NCBI RefSeq assembly: GCF_030412015.1
Contig: NZ_JASNRD010000012.1
Coordinates: 1-64,000 of the forward strand
Source of the DNA: Massilia sp. YIM B02763
GTDB lineage: Bacteria > Pseudomonadota > Gammaproteobacteria > Burkholderiales > Burkholderiaceae_D
Direction: 5' to 3'
Length of the DNA: 64,000 nt
Under the pieces are notes generated by a model. The model had not been told where the DNA came from and did not search any database. It was given only the letters and a program-made list of their open reading frames with translations. Below are positions 39,371 through 51,590 of this stretch, piece by piece. The position numbers were made by a program, and so were the translations under genes. Each line of letters begins with the position of its first letter. Within the stretch, counting starts at the first letter, position 1.

Positions 39371-40411
39371 ATGACCACCCCGGACCTGCCCGCCGCCGCC
39401 ATCGACGCCGCCACCGCCCACCTGCGCGACGTGCTCGCGATCGCGCTCGAGCACGGCCCCGGCCGGCGCGCGCTGGTCGTGTACGACACCCGCACTGCGC
39501 TATCACGCGCCCTCGTCGCGGCCTACCGCCGCAACCTGCCCGAAGGACCGGAGGCGCGCTTCATCGACTTCGACGCCGTCGCGCCGCAGCAGGTGCTGGA
39601 CACCTTCGGCACGCTGGCGCCGCAGGACCTCGTCGTGCTGGTGCAGTCGACCAACTTCCGCCTCGACGGCTTCCGCCTGCGCGTGGAACTGTTCAAGCTG
39701 GGACTGAAGGTGATCGAGCACGTGCACCTGTCGCGCATGCCGGGCGCCCAGGGCGAGCACTACGTCGCGTCGCTGGCCTACGACCCCGCCTATTTCCGCG
39801 GCGTGGGCCACGCGCTCAAGGCGCGCATCGACCGGGCCGCGCGCGCCGAGGTGCATGGCGGCGGCGAGGTGCTGGCGTTCGACTCGCCGTTCGAAGGCGC
39901 CAAGCTGAACGTGGGAGACTACGGCGCGATGCACAACGTGGGCGGCCAGTTCCCCATCGGCGAAGTGTTCACCGAGGCCAGGGACCTGGAAGCCGTCAGC
40001 GGCCGCGCGCAGATCCACGTGTTCGGCGACACTTCCTACCTCGTCAACCGTCCCGCCGTGCCGGTGACCGTCATCATCGAGCGCGGGCGCGTGGTGGGCG
40101 CCGAGAACGTCACGCCGGAATTCCAGGAAGTGCTCGACATCATCCGCCGCGACGAGGGCGAGGTGTGGGTGCGCGAGCTGGGCTTCGGCATGAACCGCGC
40201 CTTCACGCGCGAGCGCCGCGTCGACGACATCGGCACCTACGAGCGCATGTGCGGCATCCACCTGTCGCTGGGCGCCAAGCACGGCGTGTACGCCAAGCCG
40301 GGCTTCAAGCGCAAGGATGCGCGCTACCATATCGACGTGTTCGTCGTGACGGATGCCGTCTACCTCGACGACGAACGGGTCTACGCCGACGGCGCGTGGA
40401 CCGTCCAGTGA
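39371..40411 (+). CDS. M29-like (thermophilic aminopeptidase-type) metallopeptidase homologue
   Basis: 346 residues, cytosolic. Resembles peptidase M29: an N-terminal Rossmann-like half (RRALVVYDTRTALSRALVAAYRR) and a C-terminal metal half with GGQFPIGEVFTEARDL (Glu ligand), VWVRELGFGMNRAFTRERR, GIHLSLGAKHGVY (His) and RYHIDVFVV (His, Asp). These parallel the M29 metal ligands but are not a perfect match, so catalytic activity is likely but not certain. The ATG at 39371 is chosen; the frame is open further upstream through divergent leader sequence. The PhyH gene follows 23 nt later and is probably co-transcribed. Confidence 0.65.
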   Translation: MTTPDLPAAAIDAATAHLRDVLAIALEHGPGRRALVVYDTRTALSRALVAAYRRNLPEGPEARFIDFDAVAPQQVLDTFGTLAPQDLVVLVQSTNFRLDGFRLRVELFKLGLKVIEHVHLSRMPGAQGEHYVASLAYDPAYFRGVGHALKARIDRAARAEVHGGGEVLAFDSPFEGAKLNVGDYGAMHNVGGQFPIGEVFTEARDLEAVSGRAQIHVFGDTSYLVNRPAVPVTVIIERGRVVGAENVTPEFQEVLDIIRRDEGEVWVRELGFGMNRAFTRERRVDDIGTYERMCGIHLSLGAKHGVYAKPGFKRKDARYHIDVFVVTDAVYLDDERVYADGAWTVQ

Positions 40412-40434
40412 ACCACGAACCAACGAGAACGACC

Positions 40435-41274
40435 ATGCTCAACCAGGAACAGCGCGACCAGTACCAACGCGACGGCTACATCGTCATCCCCGGCTTCAAG
40501 GCCGATGCCGACATCGCCGCCCTGCGCCGCCGCGCCGGCGAGATCGTCGACGCCTTCGACCCCACCGAGTCGCGCAGCATCTTCACCACGCAGAACCAGA
40601 TGAGCGCCAGCGACGCCTGGTTCCTCGGCTCGGACAACACGGTGCGCTGCTTCTTCGAGGAAGAAGCGTTCGGCGCCGACGGCCAGCTGAAACAGGCCAA
40701 GGCCCTGTCGATCAACAAGATCGGCCACGCGATGCACGACCTCGACCCCGTCTTCGAAGCCTTCACGCGCGACGCCAAGCTGGCCGCGGTGGCGCGCGAC
40801 CTGGGCCTGGAACAGCCGCAGGTCTGGCAATCGATGTACATCTTCAAGCAGCCCGGCATCGGCGGCGAGGTGCGCTGGCACCAGGACGCCACCTTCTTCG
40901 ACTCGACCCCGATCAGCGTGACCACGTTCTGGTTCGCGCTGGAAGACGCGACCATCGAGAACGGCTGCCTGTGGGTCGAACCGGGCGGCCACCGCGGCCC
41001 GCTGCGCGAGCGTTTCCTGCGCGACGGCGACCGCATCTCGATGGAAAAGCTGGACGCCACGCCCTGGCCCGACGACAGCACGGCCGTGCCGCTCGAGGCG
41101 AAGGCCGGCGACCTGGTCTGCTTCCACGGCCTGCTGCCGCACTACAGCGCGCCGAACCGCTCGCCCGTCTCGCGCCATGCGTTCACGCTGCACGTGACGG
41201 ATGCCCGTACCGCTTATTCGCCGCGCAACTGGATCCAGCGCGACGCCAGCCTGCCGGTGCGCGGCTTCGACTGA
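40435..41274 (+). CDS. Phytanoyl-CoA dioxygenase (PhyH) family oxygenase
   Basis: 279 residues, Fe(II)/2-oxoglutarate-dependent. Double-stranded beta-helix motifs are seen: RWHQDATFF holds the metal His-x-Asp, WVEPGGHRGPLRERF marks the middle strands, and LPHYSAPNRSPVSRHAFTLH holds the distal His and the 2OG-binding Arg. It probably hydroxylates a small acid or amino-acid-like substrate. With the M29-like peptidase gene upstream, the pair could act on a peptide-linked or modified amino acid. The substrate is not known. Confidence 0.85.
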   Translation: MLNQEQRDQYQRDGYIVIPGFKADADIAALRRRAGEIVDAFDPTESRSIFTTQNQMSASDAWFLGSDNTVRCFFEEEAFGADGQLKQAKALSINKIGHAMHDLDPVFEAFTRDAKLAAVARDLGLEQPQVWQSMYIFKQPGIGGEVRWHQDATFFDSTPISVTTFWFALEDATIENGCLWVEPGGHRGPLRERFLRDGDRISMEKLDATPWPDDSTAVPLEAKAGDLVCFHGLLPHYSAPNRSPVSRHAFTLHVTDARTAYSPRNWIQRDASLPVRGFD

Positions 41275-41580
41275 ACGCGGCGTTCCCGCCGCCAGGCGGC
41301 GGGCTCCCCTCCCACGGCGCCAGCCGCGCGCCGTCCTGCCGCCGTGCCACACAACGTCAAGACAATTGATAAAAGTCAAAATGTCAACAGATCAAAGGGC
41401 CAGGAACGTACCTTCCTGACAACGCCATCTATTGACAGTTTTCCTCCATTTTCACTCTTGCAACGGAATTAAGTTTCGATATGCGGCGATCTTAAAAATT
41501 TTATCCGGTTATGACAGGGCAATGTTAACGCTATCATAAATTTGCAATTCCTTTTTGATAACGTTTTCAGGAGCCGGACC
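41275..41580. promoter_or_regulatory. 306-bp gap, AT-rich promoter region of the PEP-CTERM gene
   Basis: No gene seen. It has a TTGACA (41432-41437) without a matching -10, and an inverted repeat TTATGA-N19-TCATAA (41509-41539). A good AGGAG lies at the ribosome-binding position before ATG 41581. No sigma-54 box (GG-N10-GC) of the kind described for PrsR regulons was found. Confidence 0.35.
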
Positions 41581-42401
41581 ATGCCTTTCCAGCATCATCG
41601 TCTCAGCCGCGTTGTTCAATCCCTTCTCATTGCATGCAGCCTGTGCGCAGGCGCAGCCCCGGCCTTCGCCACCACGCTCGACTTCGAAACGCACACCAAT
41701 ATCGTGACGCCAGTGCTCGGCAGCGGCGACACCGCCTATGCCGGCCGCGACCGCTTTACCACGGCCGGCTACACGGCGACGGTGGCGGACAGCGCCTACG
41801 CCCAGAGCCTGCCCGACTACGAGCCCGGCGCGGCCGGCGTGATCGTCGACCATTCGGACCGCCTCGCCTGCAGCATCGTCACCTGTCCCGGCAGCTTCTT
41901 CAACCAGAGCCACTACTACGCCGGCCTCAACGACAGCTCGCTGACGCTGGCGCGCGGCGACGGCCTGGCGTTCCACCTCTTCTCGCTCGACTTCGCCTTC
42001 GTCGCGCCGACCTACGACCTGCCCAATCTCAGCTACGGCCAGCTGGTGCTGAGCGCCACGGCGGAAGGCAGCGACGATCCCGTGACCCGCAATATGAATC
42101 TGCCAGGGCAATTCCTGGACGGTAATTTCATCTTCGATACCTGGCAGCTCGACAGCGTCTTCAGCGGCTTGAACCTGACCAGCCTGACCATCAGCGCCTG
42201 CGTGTTCGACGACGGGCTGAACTGCGTGAACGGCGCGACCAGCTACAACCTGGCGCAGTTTGCCATCGACAACCTGCAAGTGGAGGCCGTGCCGGAGCCA
42301 CAGGACTGGCTGGTGTTCGGCAGCGGCCTCGGCCTGCTTGCAGCCATCGGCCGCCGACGCCGCCGCACGGGCGCCGCCGCCGGCGTGGCGGGGGGTGCCG
42401 C

Positions 42402-42405
<4 letters not shown>
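41581..42405 (+). CDS. PEP-CTERM-anchored exported protein
   Basis: 274 residues. Signal peptide (ending GAAPAFA, about 30), a beta-sandwich mature domain (TLDFETHTNIVTPVLGSGD, with LDFAFVAPTYDLP and SLTISACVF), and a C-terminal sorting signal VPEPQDWLVFGSGLGLLAAIGRRRRR: PEP box, TM, Arg cluster. Such proteins are processed by exosortase (EpsH/XrtA) and linked to exopolysaccharide. The domain type is like extracellular lectin/FxDxF-like folds. The start of the next gene overlaps its stop (ATGATG), so the two are coupled. Confidence 0.9.
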
Positions 42406-45590
<3,185 letters not shown>

Positions 45591-45688
45591 CGGCGGCATG
45601 CGGGGACCGGCACGCGCCGGTTCCCGCCCTGGCCGCCCGCGCCCATCCGGCGGCAAATCCGTGCGATGTTGCACCGGATTGGATTTGC

Positions 45689-45704
45689 TATACTCCGCGA
45701 GTAT
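45689..45704. promoter_or_regulatory. Candidate HipB operator and -10 box upstream of hipA
   Basis: ATACT-CCGCG-AGTAT (45690-45704) is an inverted repeat that overlaps a TATACT -10 sequence (45689-45694). A second palindrome TGCAC-TTT-GTGCA lies just downstream. Autoregulation by the HipB-like protein is the natural guess. Confidence 0.45.
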
Positions 45705-45742
45705 CTTTTAATGCACTTTGTGCAGGCGATGGGAAAGCGGAG

Positions 45743-47023
45743 ATGGACTGCCATATCGAGATCTTTCACGAGGGTGAATGGATCGAAGCTGCCGAGGCGA
45801 GCTTCCCGGACGGCGTTCGCCACGGCTTCCGCGCCTCCGGCTGCGTCTTCGAATACGACTTCGATTACGCATTCCGCCCCGCGCCCTCACCCGTTTCGCT
45901 GGCCTTGCCGGTCGATGCCACGCGCCATGTGCTGGCGGACTGGCCGGCCTTCCTGTATGACCTTGTCCCGCAGGGAAATGGACGCCGTTTCCTCCTCGGC
46001 CAGCTTGGCTTGCCGGATGCCCAGGCATCCGATGTGCCGCTGCTGTGCGCCGGCGCCTTCAATCCCATCGGCAGGCTGCGCATCCGCGAAGCCGTCACGT
46101 ATTTCGAAGCGCATGTCGAACGGCACGAGGCTGCCGCTTCCGGCTTCGACCTGGATGCGCTGCTCGCGCGCCCGCCCGACTTCCACGAAACCATGATGGT
46201 GTACGGGATGCTGGCCACCGGCGGCACCGGCATCCAGGGCGTCGCCCCCAAGTACCTGCTGACCGAAGCCCATGACGGCAACTGGTATCCCGATGCCGCC
46301 CTGCCGGACGACCGGGCCCGGCGCCATTACATCGTCAAGCGGCCGCGCGGACCGCTCGACGCCGACCGCAAGGTGCTGCGCAACGAGGCGCGCTACCTGG
46401 ACGTCGCGCGCCGCATGGGCATCCGCAGCTTCGATATCCCCGAGCTGCGTGGCGACATGCTGTTCATTCCCCGCTTCGACCGCCGTGCGCAGGATGGGCG
46501 CGTGCTGCGCTTTCACCAGGAAAGCGCGGCATCCATCGCCGGCCTGGCGGGCTTCGGCATCCAGCCCGACCAGTTCCAGCTGTTGGCGGCGATCCGCCGC
46601 GTCGTCGATTCCCCGCTGGAGGAAACGATCGAATTCATCCGGCGCGACGTGCTGAACCTGGCGATGCGCAATCCGGACAACCATGCACGCAATACCGCCG
46701 TGCAGACTGTCGATGGCGTTACCCGGCTGACGCCCTTGTTCGATTTCGCGCCGATGTACCTGGACCCCGAAGGCATCACCCGCGCCGCGCGCTGGTACGC
46801 GCCGGGGACGCGCCGGGAACTGCGGAATTGGACCGACGTGCTGGCGCACATGGCCCTGCCGGCAGCGGAGCATGCGCAAGTCGTCGAGGCGCTGGTCGGC
46901 TTCGGCGCACGGCTGGAGACACTGACCGACTGCATGCGCGATGCCGGCGTGGACGACGACATCGTCGGCTTCGTGACGCCGAGCGTCACGGCGCAACGTG
47001 AGCAACTGCTGGCCTTGAGGTAG
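45743..47023 (+). CDS. hipA: HipA-like serine/threonine kinase toxin
   Basis: 426 residues, HipA fold. Kinase-type loop GGTGIQGVAPKYLL, then IVKRPRG, the catalytic loop NPDNHARNTAV (Asp, Asn) and LFDFAPMY (metal Asp). Known HipA proteins phosphorylate tRNA synthetases and induce dormancy. The start MDCHIEIFHEGEW at 45743 has GGGAAAG upstream; the longer frame through the subtilase shadow is rejected. It lies before, not after, its HipB-like partner, the reverse of the E. coli order. The gap to hipB is 2 nt. Confidence 0.88.
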   Translation: MDCHIEIFHEGEWIEAAEASFPDGVRHGFRASGCVFEYDFDYAFRPAPSPVSLALPVDATRHVLADWPAFLYDLVPQGNGRRFLLGQLGLPDAQASDVPLLCAGAFNPIGRLRIREAVTYFEAHVERHEAAASGFDLDALLARPPDFHETMMVYGMLATGGTGIQGVAPKYLLTEAHDGNWYPDAALPDDRARRHYIVKRPRGPLDADRKVLRNEARYLDVARRMGIRSFDIPELRGDMLFIPRFDRRAQDGRVLRFHQESAASIAGLAGFGIQPDQFQLLAAIRRVVDSPLEETIEFIRRDVLNLAMRNPDNHARNTAVQTVDGVTRLTPLFDFAPMYLDPEGITRAARWYAPGTRRELRNWTDVLAHMALPAAEHAQVVEALVGFGARLETLTDCMRDAGVDDDIVGFVTPSVTAQREQLLALR

Positions 47024-47025
47024 AC

Positions 47026-47616
47026 ATGAGCAAAAGAAAACCGATCGACAAGCAGCAGGCCAGGCAGCGGCGCGACCGCCTGCTCGACGTGGCAGCGGCA
47101 GCCCGACTGTCGCTGACCGAAGGCGTGCGCGAGATGCGCGCCATCGCCGGCATGACGCAGGAAGAATTCGCGCAGCACCGCGGTGTCAGCGCACGCGTCG
47201 TCAAGGCGCTCGAGCTGGGGAAAGGAAATCCGACGGTAGCGACGTTGAACCGGATCGGCGAGTTCTTCGGGTTGGAGGTGGCGTTCGTGCCGGTCAAGCG
47301 CCAGGTGCCGCCCGATGCCTGGGAGCCGGCGACGCACGCCGGACCAGCCACGGCATCGACATCCGGCGCCGTCAACCGCATTTCCTACGACGCCCCACCG
47401 CTCGATGCCCGGCACGCCCGCGCAGTCGGCGAGCTCCAGCACATTCTCGACGCGTTCCGCCGGGAGAGCGAAGCGATCCTCTCCCGCTTGCAGCAGATCC
47501 CGGGTCATCCCCCCGCATCGGCATCGCCTTCCGACGACGCCGGCACGCTCACTTCCCCACCAGCTGCAGCCTCTGCCCCGCCGCCCGCGCGACCACGTCG
47601 CGCCCGTACACGCTGA
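47026..47616 (+). CDS. hipB: HipB-like XRE-family antitoxin/repressor
   Basis: 196 residues. The helix-turn-helix is at about 35-85 (IAGMTQEEFAQHRGVSARVVKALELGKGNPTVATLNRIGEFFGL). The C-terminal 100 residues are Pro/Ala-rich and disordered, which is long for HipB (about 90 residues). It probably neutralises the HipA-like kinase and represses the operon. Its last 68 bp overlap the convergent diguanylate cyclase gene 3' end. Confidence 0.82.
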   Translation: MSKRKPIDKQQARQRRDRLLDVAAAARLSLTEGVREMRAIAGMTQEEFAQHRGVSARVVKALELGKGNPTVATLNRIGEFFGLEVAFVPVKRQVPPDAWEPATHAGPATASTSGAVNRISYDAPPLDARHARAVGELQHILDAFRRESEAILSRLQQIPGHPPASASPSDDAGTLTSPPAAASAPPPARPRRARTR

Positions 47617-48754
47617 CGCGGTTGCGCCCGTGCTGCTTGGCGTGGTACAGCGCCTCGTCGGCGCGGCGCAGGATGTCTTCCCACTTGTGGTCGCCGGCTT
47701 CCAGCGCGGCCACGCCCACGCTCACCGTCATCGCCACGGCCTGGCCCTGCGCGTGCAGCGGCGACTGGCTGATCGCTTCGCGCAGGCGCTCGGCGATGTG
47801 GCCGACGTCGTCGACGGTGCCGCCCGTCAGCAGCACGGCGAATTCCTCGCCGCCGGTGCGAAACAGCGCATCGTAGCCGCGCAGTACGCGTGCCGACAGC
47901 GTGGTGACGTGGCGGATGGCGGCGTCGCCCACGCCATGGCCGTAGCGGTCGTTGATCGACTTGAAGTGGTCGATGTCGAAGGTGAGGAAGCAGGCGGGCG
48001 TATCGGTGCGGCGGCAGCGGCGGAATTCGCGCGTGGCGATGTCGTGCAGGGCGCGCCGGTTCAGCCATCCGGTCAATACGTCGGTGAGCGAGGCGCGGCG
48101 CAGGGCCAGCGTCTGCTGCTGGGTCACGATGAGGGCACACCCCATGGTGCCCACCGACAGGAAGACCAGCATCGACAGCGCGCCGGTCGTCAGCAGGAAC
48201 TGGCCGCCCAGGAAGGCCGGGGCATGGCCATCGTTGGCCGCCATGGCGGCGCAGCGCATGGCCATCTGCAGGCCCGACAACAACTCCAGCACGATCAGCG
48301 GCAGGTAGGCGGGGCGGGCTTCGCGCTCGCTGCCGCGCCACAGCAGCCAGGCCGTGGCCAGGTTGATCGTGACCACGACCGGCGTCATCAAGTACAGGCG
48401 GTGGACCGGCGACGCGCTCAGGTAGGGCAAGCCGTGCGCCGCCAGCACCAGCGTGGACACCGCCGCGAACCAGCCCCAGCCCGGGCGCAGGTTCAGGTGC
48501 CGGCGCGCGCCGGCCAGCATGCCGAACTGGCCGGCGACATGCAGCGCATTGCCCAGGCCGGCGAACATGGGGCCGGCGTCATGCCCATGGATGATGTAGG
48601 CGGCAATGCTGTTGTTCAGGGCAAAGAAGATGCCGGCCAGCGCCCAATGCACGAGCGAGCGCTGGCGCGAACTCGCCAGATAAAGCAGTCCCATGCTGCC
48701 GGCCATGATCGAACTGGCGAGCGCTGCGGCAACGACGAGCGTGAAGGCATCCAT
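47549..48754 (-). CDS. Membrane diguanylate cyclase (GGDEF)
   Basis: 401 residues with about seven hydrophobic segments (first 220) and a GGDEF domain. The active-site loop is GGEEF (301-305) and RGYD (RxxD, inhibitory site) precedes it by five residues; ITRRALHD-like LTGWLNRRALHDIA opens the domain. It makes c-di-GMP under control of an unknown membrane signal. It ends at 47549, overlapping the end of hipB by 68 bp on the opposite strand, so the two transcripts would be antisense at their 3' ends. Confidence 0.9.
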   Translation of the reverse strand: MDAFTLVVAAALASSIMAGSMGLLYLASSRQRSLVHWALAGIFFALNNSIAAYIIHGHDAGPMFAGLGNALHVAGQFGMLAGARRHLNLRPGWGWFAAVSTLVLAAHGLPYLSASPVHRLYLMTPVVVTINLATAWLLWRGSEREARPAYLPLIVLELLSGLQMAMRCAAMAANDGHAPAFLGGQFLLTTGALSMLVFLSVGTMGCALIVTQQQTLALRRASLTDVLTGWLNRRALHDIATREFRRCRRTDTPACFLTFDIDHFKSINDRYGHGVGDAAIRHVTTLSARVLRGYDALFRTGGEEFAVLLTGGTVDDVGHIAERLREAISQSPLHAQGQAVAMTVSVGVAALEAGDHKWEDILRRADEALYHAKQHGRNRVSVYGRDVVARAAGQRLQLVGK

Positions 48755-49078
48755 CCTCTTCCCCGGACACTATATGCAAACTAAACAACTATGATTTCAC
48801 TATTATAAGAGTCTTGCCATTACGGAATCTCTCTGATTGTCTCGCCTGGTCGAAATCGATAGCGAAATCCCCGCGTGACTTGCCTGGAGTACCGAAAACG
48901 CAACGTTTTTCAGAGGTATAGACATATATAAATTTGCTGGCGGCACCTGCGCCCTTAAAAAATTTGCTTTTATTTAGCACAAGGTCTTTGTAACAGCCTT
49001 GTTACAAATCAAGATCCTCATTATCAGGACGCAAGACTAGAATATTTTCTTTCTTTCAACCATAAATACAGGGAAAAC
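48755..49078. promoter_or_regulatory. 324-bp AT-rich gap with a strong palindrome, promoter of the M1-peptidase operon
   Basis: No gene is supported; one 63-codon minus-strand frame lacks a ribosome-binding site. The inverted repeat TTTGTAACA-N4-TGTTACAAA (48987-49008) lies about 70 bp before the ATG at 49079 and is the best operator candidate. Both flanking genes are divergent from here. Confidence 0.5.
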
Positions 49079-51466
49079 ATGATACGTTTGCCGATCGGTT
49101 TGGCGGCACTGTGCTTCACCATGTCTGCCATCGCAGCGGAACCCTTCGACGACAAGTTCCGCCAGCTCGACGAATTGCTCCCGACCCCCACCACGATCCG
49201 TACCGCCTCCGGTGCGCCGGGCCACGCCTACTGGCAGCAGCGCGCCGACTACACGATCCGCGCCACGCTGGACGAGGCCAAGCGCACGATCACGGGTGCC
49301 GAGACGATCACGTATCACAACAACTCCCCCGACGCGCTGACCTACCTGTGGGTCCAGCTCGACCAGAACCTCTTCAAGCCGGGTTCGGATGCGCGCACCA
49401 CCGCCACCCTGCCCTCGCGCGACGCCTGGAAAGGCGCCACGCCGGAAACGGGCGTCAAGTTCGACGCGATCCGCAGCACGCTGGAAGCGCGCACCTTCCC
49501 GGGCGGCTTCGACATCAAGGCGGTCAAGGACGGCAGCGGCCGCCCGCTGCACTACGTCATCAACCGCACGATGATGCGCATCGACCTGCCCCAGCCCCTG
49601 AAGCCGGGCCAGCGCCTGTCCTTCGGCATCGACTGGAGCTACAACATCACGGAGTCGAAGATCCTCGGCGGCCGCTCGGGCTACGAGAAATTCGACGACA
49701 AGAACGACCTGTTCGAGATCGCCCAGTGGTTCCCGCGCATGGCCGCCTACTACGATGTGTATGGCTGGCAGCACAAACAGTTCCTGGGCGCCGGCGAATT
49801 CACGCTGGAATTCGGCGACTACGACGTGCAGGTCACCGTGCCGGCCGACCACATCGTCGCGTCCACGGGCGAGCTGCAGAACCCGGACGCCGTCCTGACG
49901 GCCGCCCAGCGCGACCGCCTGAAGCAGGCGCGCACCGCCACCAAGCCGGTCGTCATCGTCACCCAGGCCGAAGCCGAGGCGAAGGAAAAGACCCGCGCCG
50001 ACGGCACCCGCACCTGGCACTTCAAGGCGAAGAACGTGCGCGATTTCGCGTTCGCGTCGAGCCGCAAGTTCATCTGGGATGCGCAGGGCTTCAAGAAGGA
50101 CGGCACCAACGTCCTGGCCATGTCCTACTATCCGAAGGAAGGCAACCCGCTGTGGGGCCAGTACTCGACCCAGTCGATCATCCACACCATCAACGAGTAC
50201 AACAAGTATTCGTTCGACTACCCGTACCCGGTGGCGATTTCCGTGAACGGCCCGGTGGGCGGCATGGAATACCCGATGATCTCGTTCAACGGCCCGCGTC
50301 CGACCAAGGACAAGAAGACCGGCGAACTGACCTACTCGAAGCGCACCAAGTACGGCCTGATCAGCGTGATCATCCACGAGGTGGGCCACAACTACTTCCC
50401 GATGATCGTCAACTCGGACGAGCGCCAGTGGACCTGGATGGACGAGGGCCTGAACTCCTTCGTGCAGTACCTGGCCGAGCAGGCATGGGAAGAACACTAT
50501 CCGCAATCGCGCGGCGAGCCGCGCGTGATCGCCGAGTACATGAAGAGCCGTAACCAGGTGCCCATCATGACCAACTCGGAATCGGTCCTCCAGTTCGGCA
50601 ACAACGCCTATGCGAAACCGACCGCCGCACTGATCGTGCTGCGCGAGACCATCCTGGGCCGCGAGCTGTTCGACTTCGCGTTCAAGGAATACGCGCAGCG
50701 CTGGAAGTTCAAGCGCCCGACCCCGGCCGACTTCTTCCGCACCATGGAAGACGCCTCGGGCACGGACCTCGACTGGTTCTGGCGCGGCTGGTTCTACACA
50801 ACCGACGCCGTGGACGTGAGCGTGGACGGCATCAGCGAATACACGATCGGTTCCAAGGATCCGGAAGTCGAGCAAGCGTGGAAACGCGCCCAGAAGGAAG
50901 CCCAGCCGGTCTCGATCACCGACCAGCGCAACAAGGGCACGCTGGCGCGCCGCGTCGATGCGCATCCGGAACTGAAGGACTTCTACAACGAGCACGACGA
51001 CTTCACGGTCACGAACAAGGACCGCAACAAGTACGCCGAAACCGTCGAGGGCCTGGAAGACTGGGAAAAGGCGCTGCTCAAGGAAGGCAAGCACATGTAC
51101 CTGGTCGACTTCTCGAACGTGGGCGGCCTGGTTTCGCCGCTGATCCTCGAGATCCAGCTGCAGAGCGGCAAGAAGTACGTCGAGCGCATCCCGGCCGAGG
51201 TATGGCGCTACTCGCCGAAGAAGATCACGAAGCTGATCATCACCGACGAGCCGATGGTCGCCCTCACGCAGGACCCGTACTGGGAAACGGCCGACACCGA
51301 CACCAGCAACAACAGCTGGCCGCGCAAGGCGACCCCGTCGCGCCTGGAACTGTTCAAGACGTCGCGCGAGCAGTCGGACATGATGAAAGACTTCAACGAA
51401 AAGCTGAAGACCAAAGACACGGCGAAGGACAAAGCCGCCGCGACCGAAGCCCAGAAAACGGAATGA
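49079..51466 (+). CDS. Exported M1-family metallopeptidase, copy 1
   Basis: 795 residues with a signal peptide (LPIGLAALCFTMSAIAA). Gluzincin M1: the zinc site HEVGHNYFP (His433, Glu434, His437) and the third ligand Glu456 in WTWMDEGLNSF, spaced HExxH-x18-E. The substrate-anchoring GGMEYP loop (GxMEN class) is present. It acts as a periplasmic or surface aminopeptidase. AGGGA precedes the ATG. It is the first gene of an operon with a close paralogue, a DUF6702-like gene and a TonB receptor; the C-terminal half is Lys-rich. Confidence 0.92.
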   Translation: MIRLPIGLAALCFTMSAIAAEPFDDKFRQLDELLPTPTTIRTASGAPGHAYWQQRADYTIRATLDEAKRTITGAETITYHNNSPDALTYLWVQLDQNLFKPGSDARTTATLPSRDAWKGATPETGVKFDAIRSTLEARTFPGGFDIKAVKDGSGRPLHYVINRTMMRIDLPQPLKPGQRLSFGIDWSYNITESKILGGRSGYEKFDDKNDLFEIAQWFPRMAAYYDVYGWQHKQFLGAGEFTLEFGDYDVQVTVPADHIVASTGELQNPDAVLTAAQRDRLKQARTATKPVVIVTQAEAEAKEKTRADGTRTWHFKAKNVRDFAFASSRKFIWDAQGFKKDGTNVLAMSYYPKEGNPLWGQYSTQSIIHTINEYNKYSFDYPYPVAISVNGPVGGMEYPMISFNGPRPTKDKKTGELTYSKRTKYGLISVIIHEVGHNYFPMIVNSDERQWTWMDEGLNSFVQYLAEQAWEEHYPQSRGEPRVIAEYMKSRNQVPIMTNSESVLQFGNNAYAKPTAALIVLRETILGRELFDFAFKEYAQRWKFKRPTPADFFRTMEDASGTDLDWFWRGWFYTTDAVDVSVDGISEYTIGSKDPEVEQAWKRAQKEAQPVSITDQRNKGTLARRVDAHPELKDFYNEHDDFTVTNKDRNKYAETVEGLEDWEKALLKEGKHMYLVDFSNVGGLVSPLILEIQLQSGKKYVERIPAEVWRYSPKKITKLIITDEPMVALTQDPYWETADTDTSNNSWPRKATPSRLELFKTSREQSDMMKDFNEKLKTKDTAKDKAAATEAQKTE

Positions 51467-51588
51467 CGTAGGGTGGACGGGTCCCCTGTCCACGCGTTCA
51501 ACGTCCGTCCGCACACCGTAGGGTGGGCACTACGTGCCCACCATCACCTCACCGTCACACATGGTGGGCACGTGGTGCCCACCCTACT
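51467..51588. repeat. P-family palindromes filling the gap between tandem M1 genes
   Basis: Starts directly after the first M1 stop with CGTAGGGTGGACGGGTCC, followed by an inverted pair (CGTAGGGTGGGCACTACG ... CGTGGTGCCCACCCTACT). It ends 2 nt before the second M1 ATG at 51591. The three palindromes account for nearly all of the 124-bp gap. Confidence 0.9.
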
Positions 51589-51590
51589 CC

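Noticed and set aside
41432..41460. Sigma-70 or sigma-54 promoter for the PEP-CTERM gene
   Set aside because: TTGACA has no matching -10 at 16-18 bp, and no GG-N10-GC element was found.
48789..48980. 63-codon minus-strand frame in the gap before the M1 operon
   Set aside because: It starts at GTG with no ribosome-binding site and has no recognised content.
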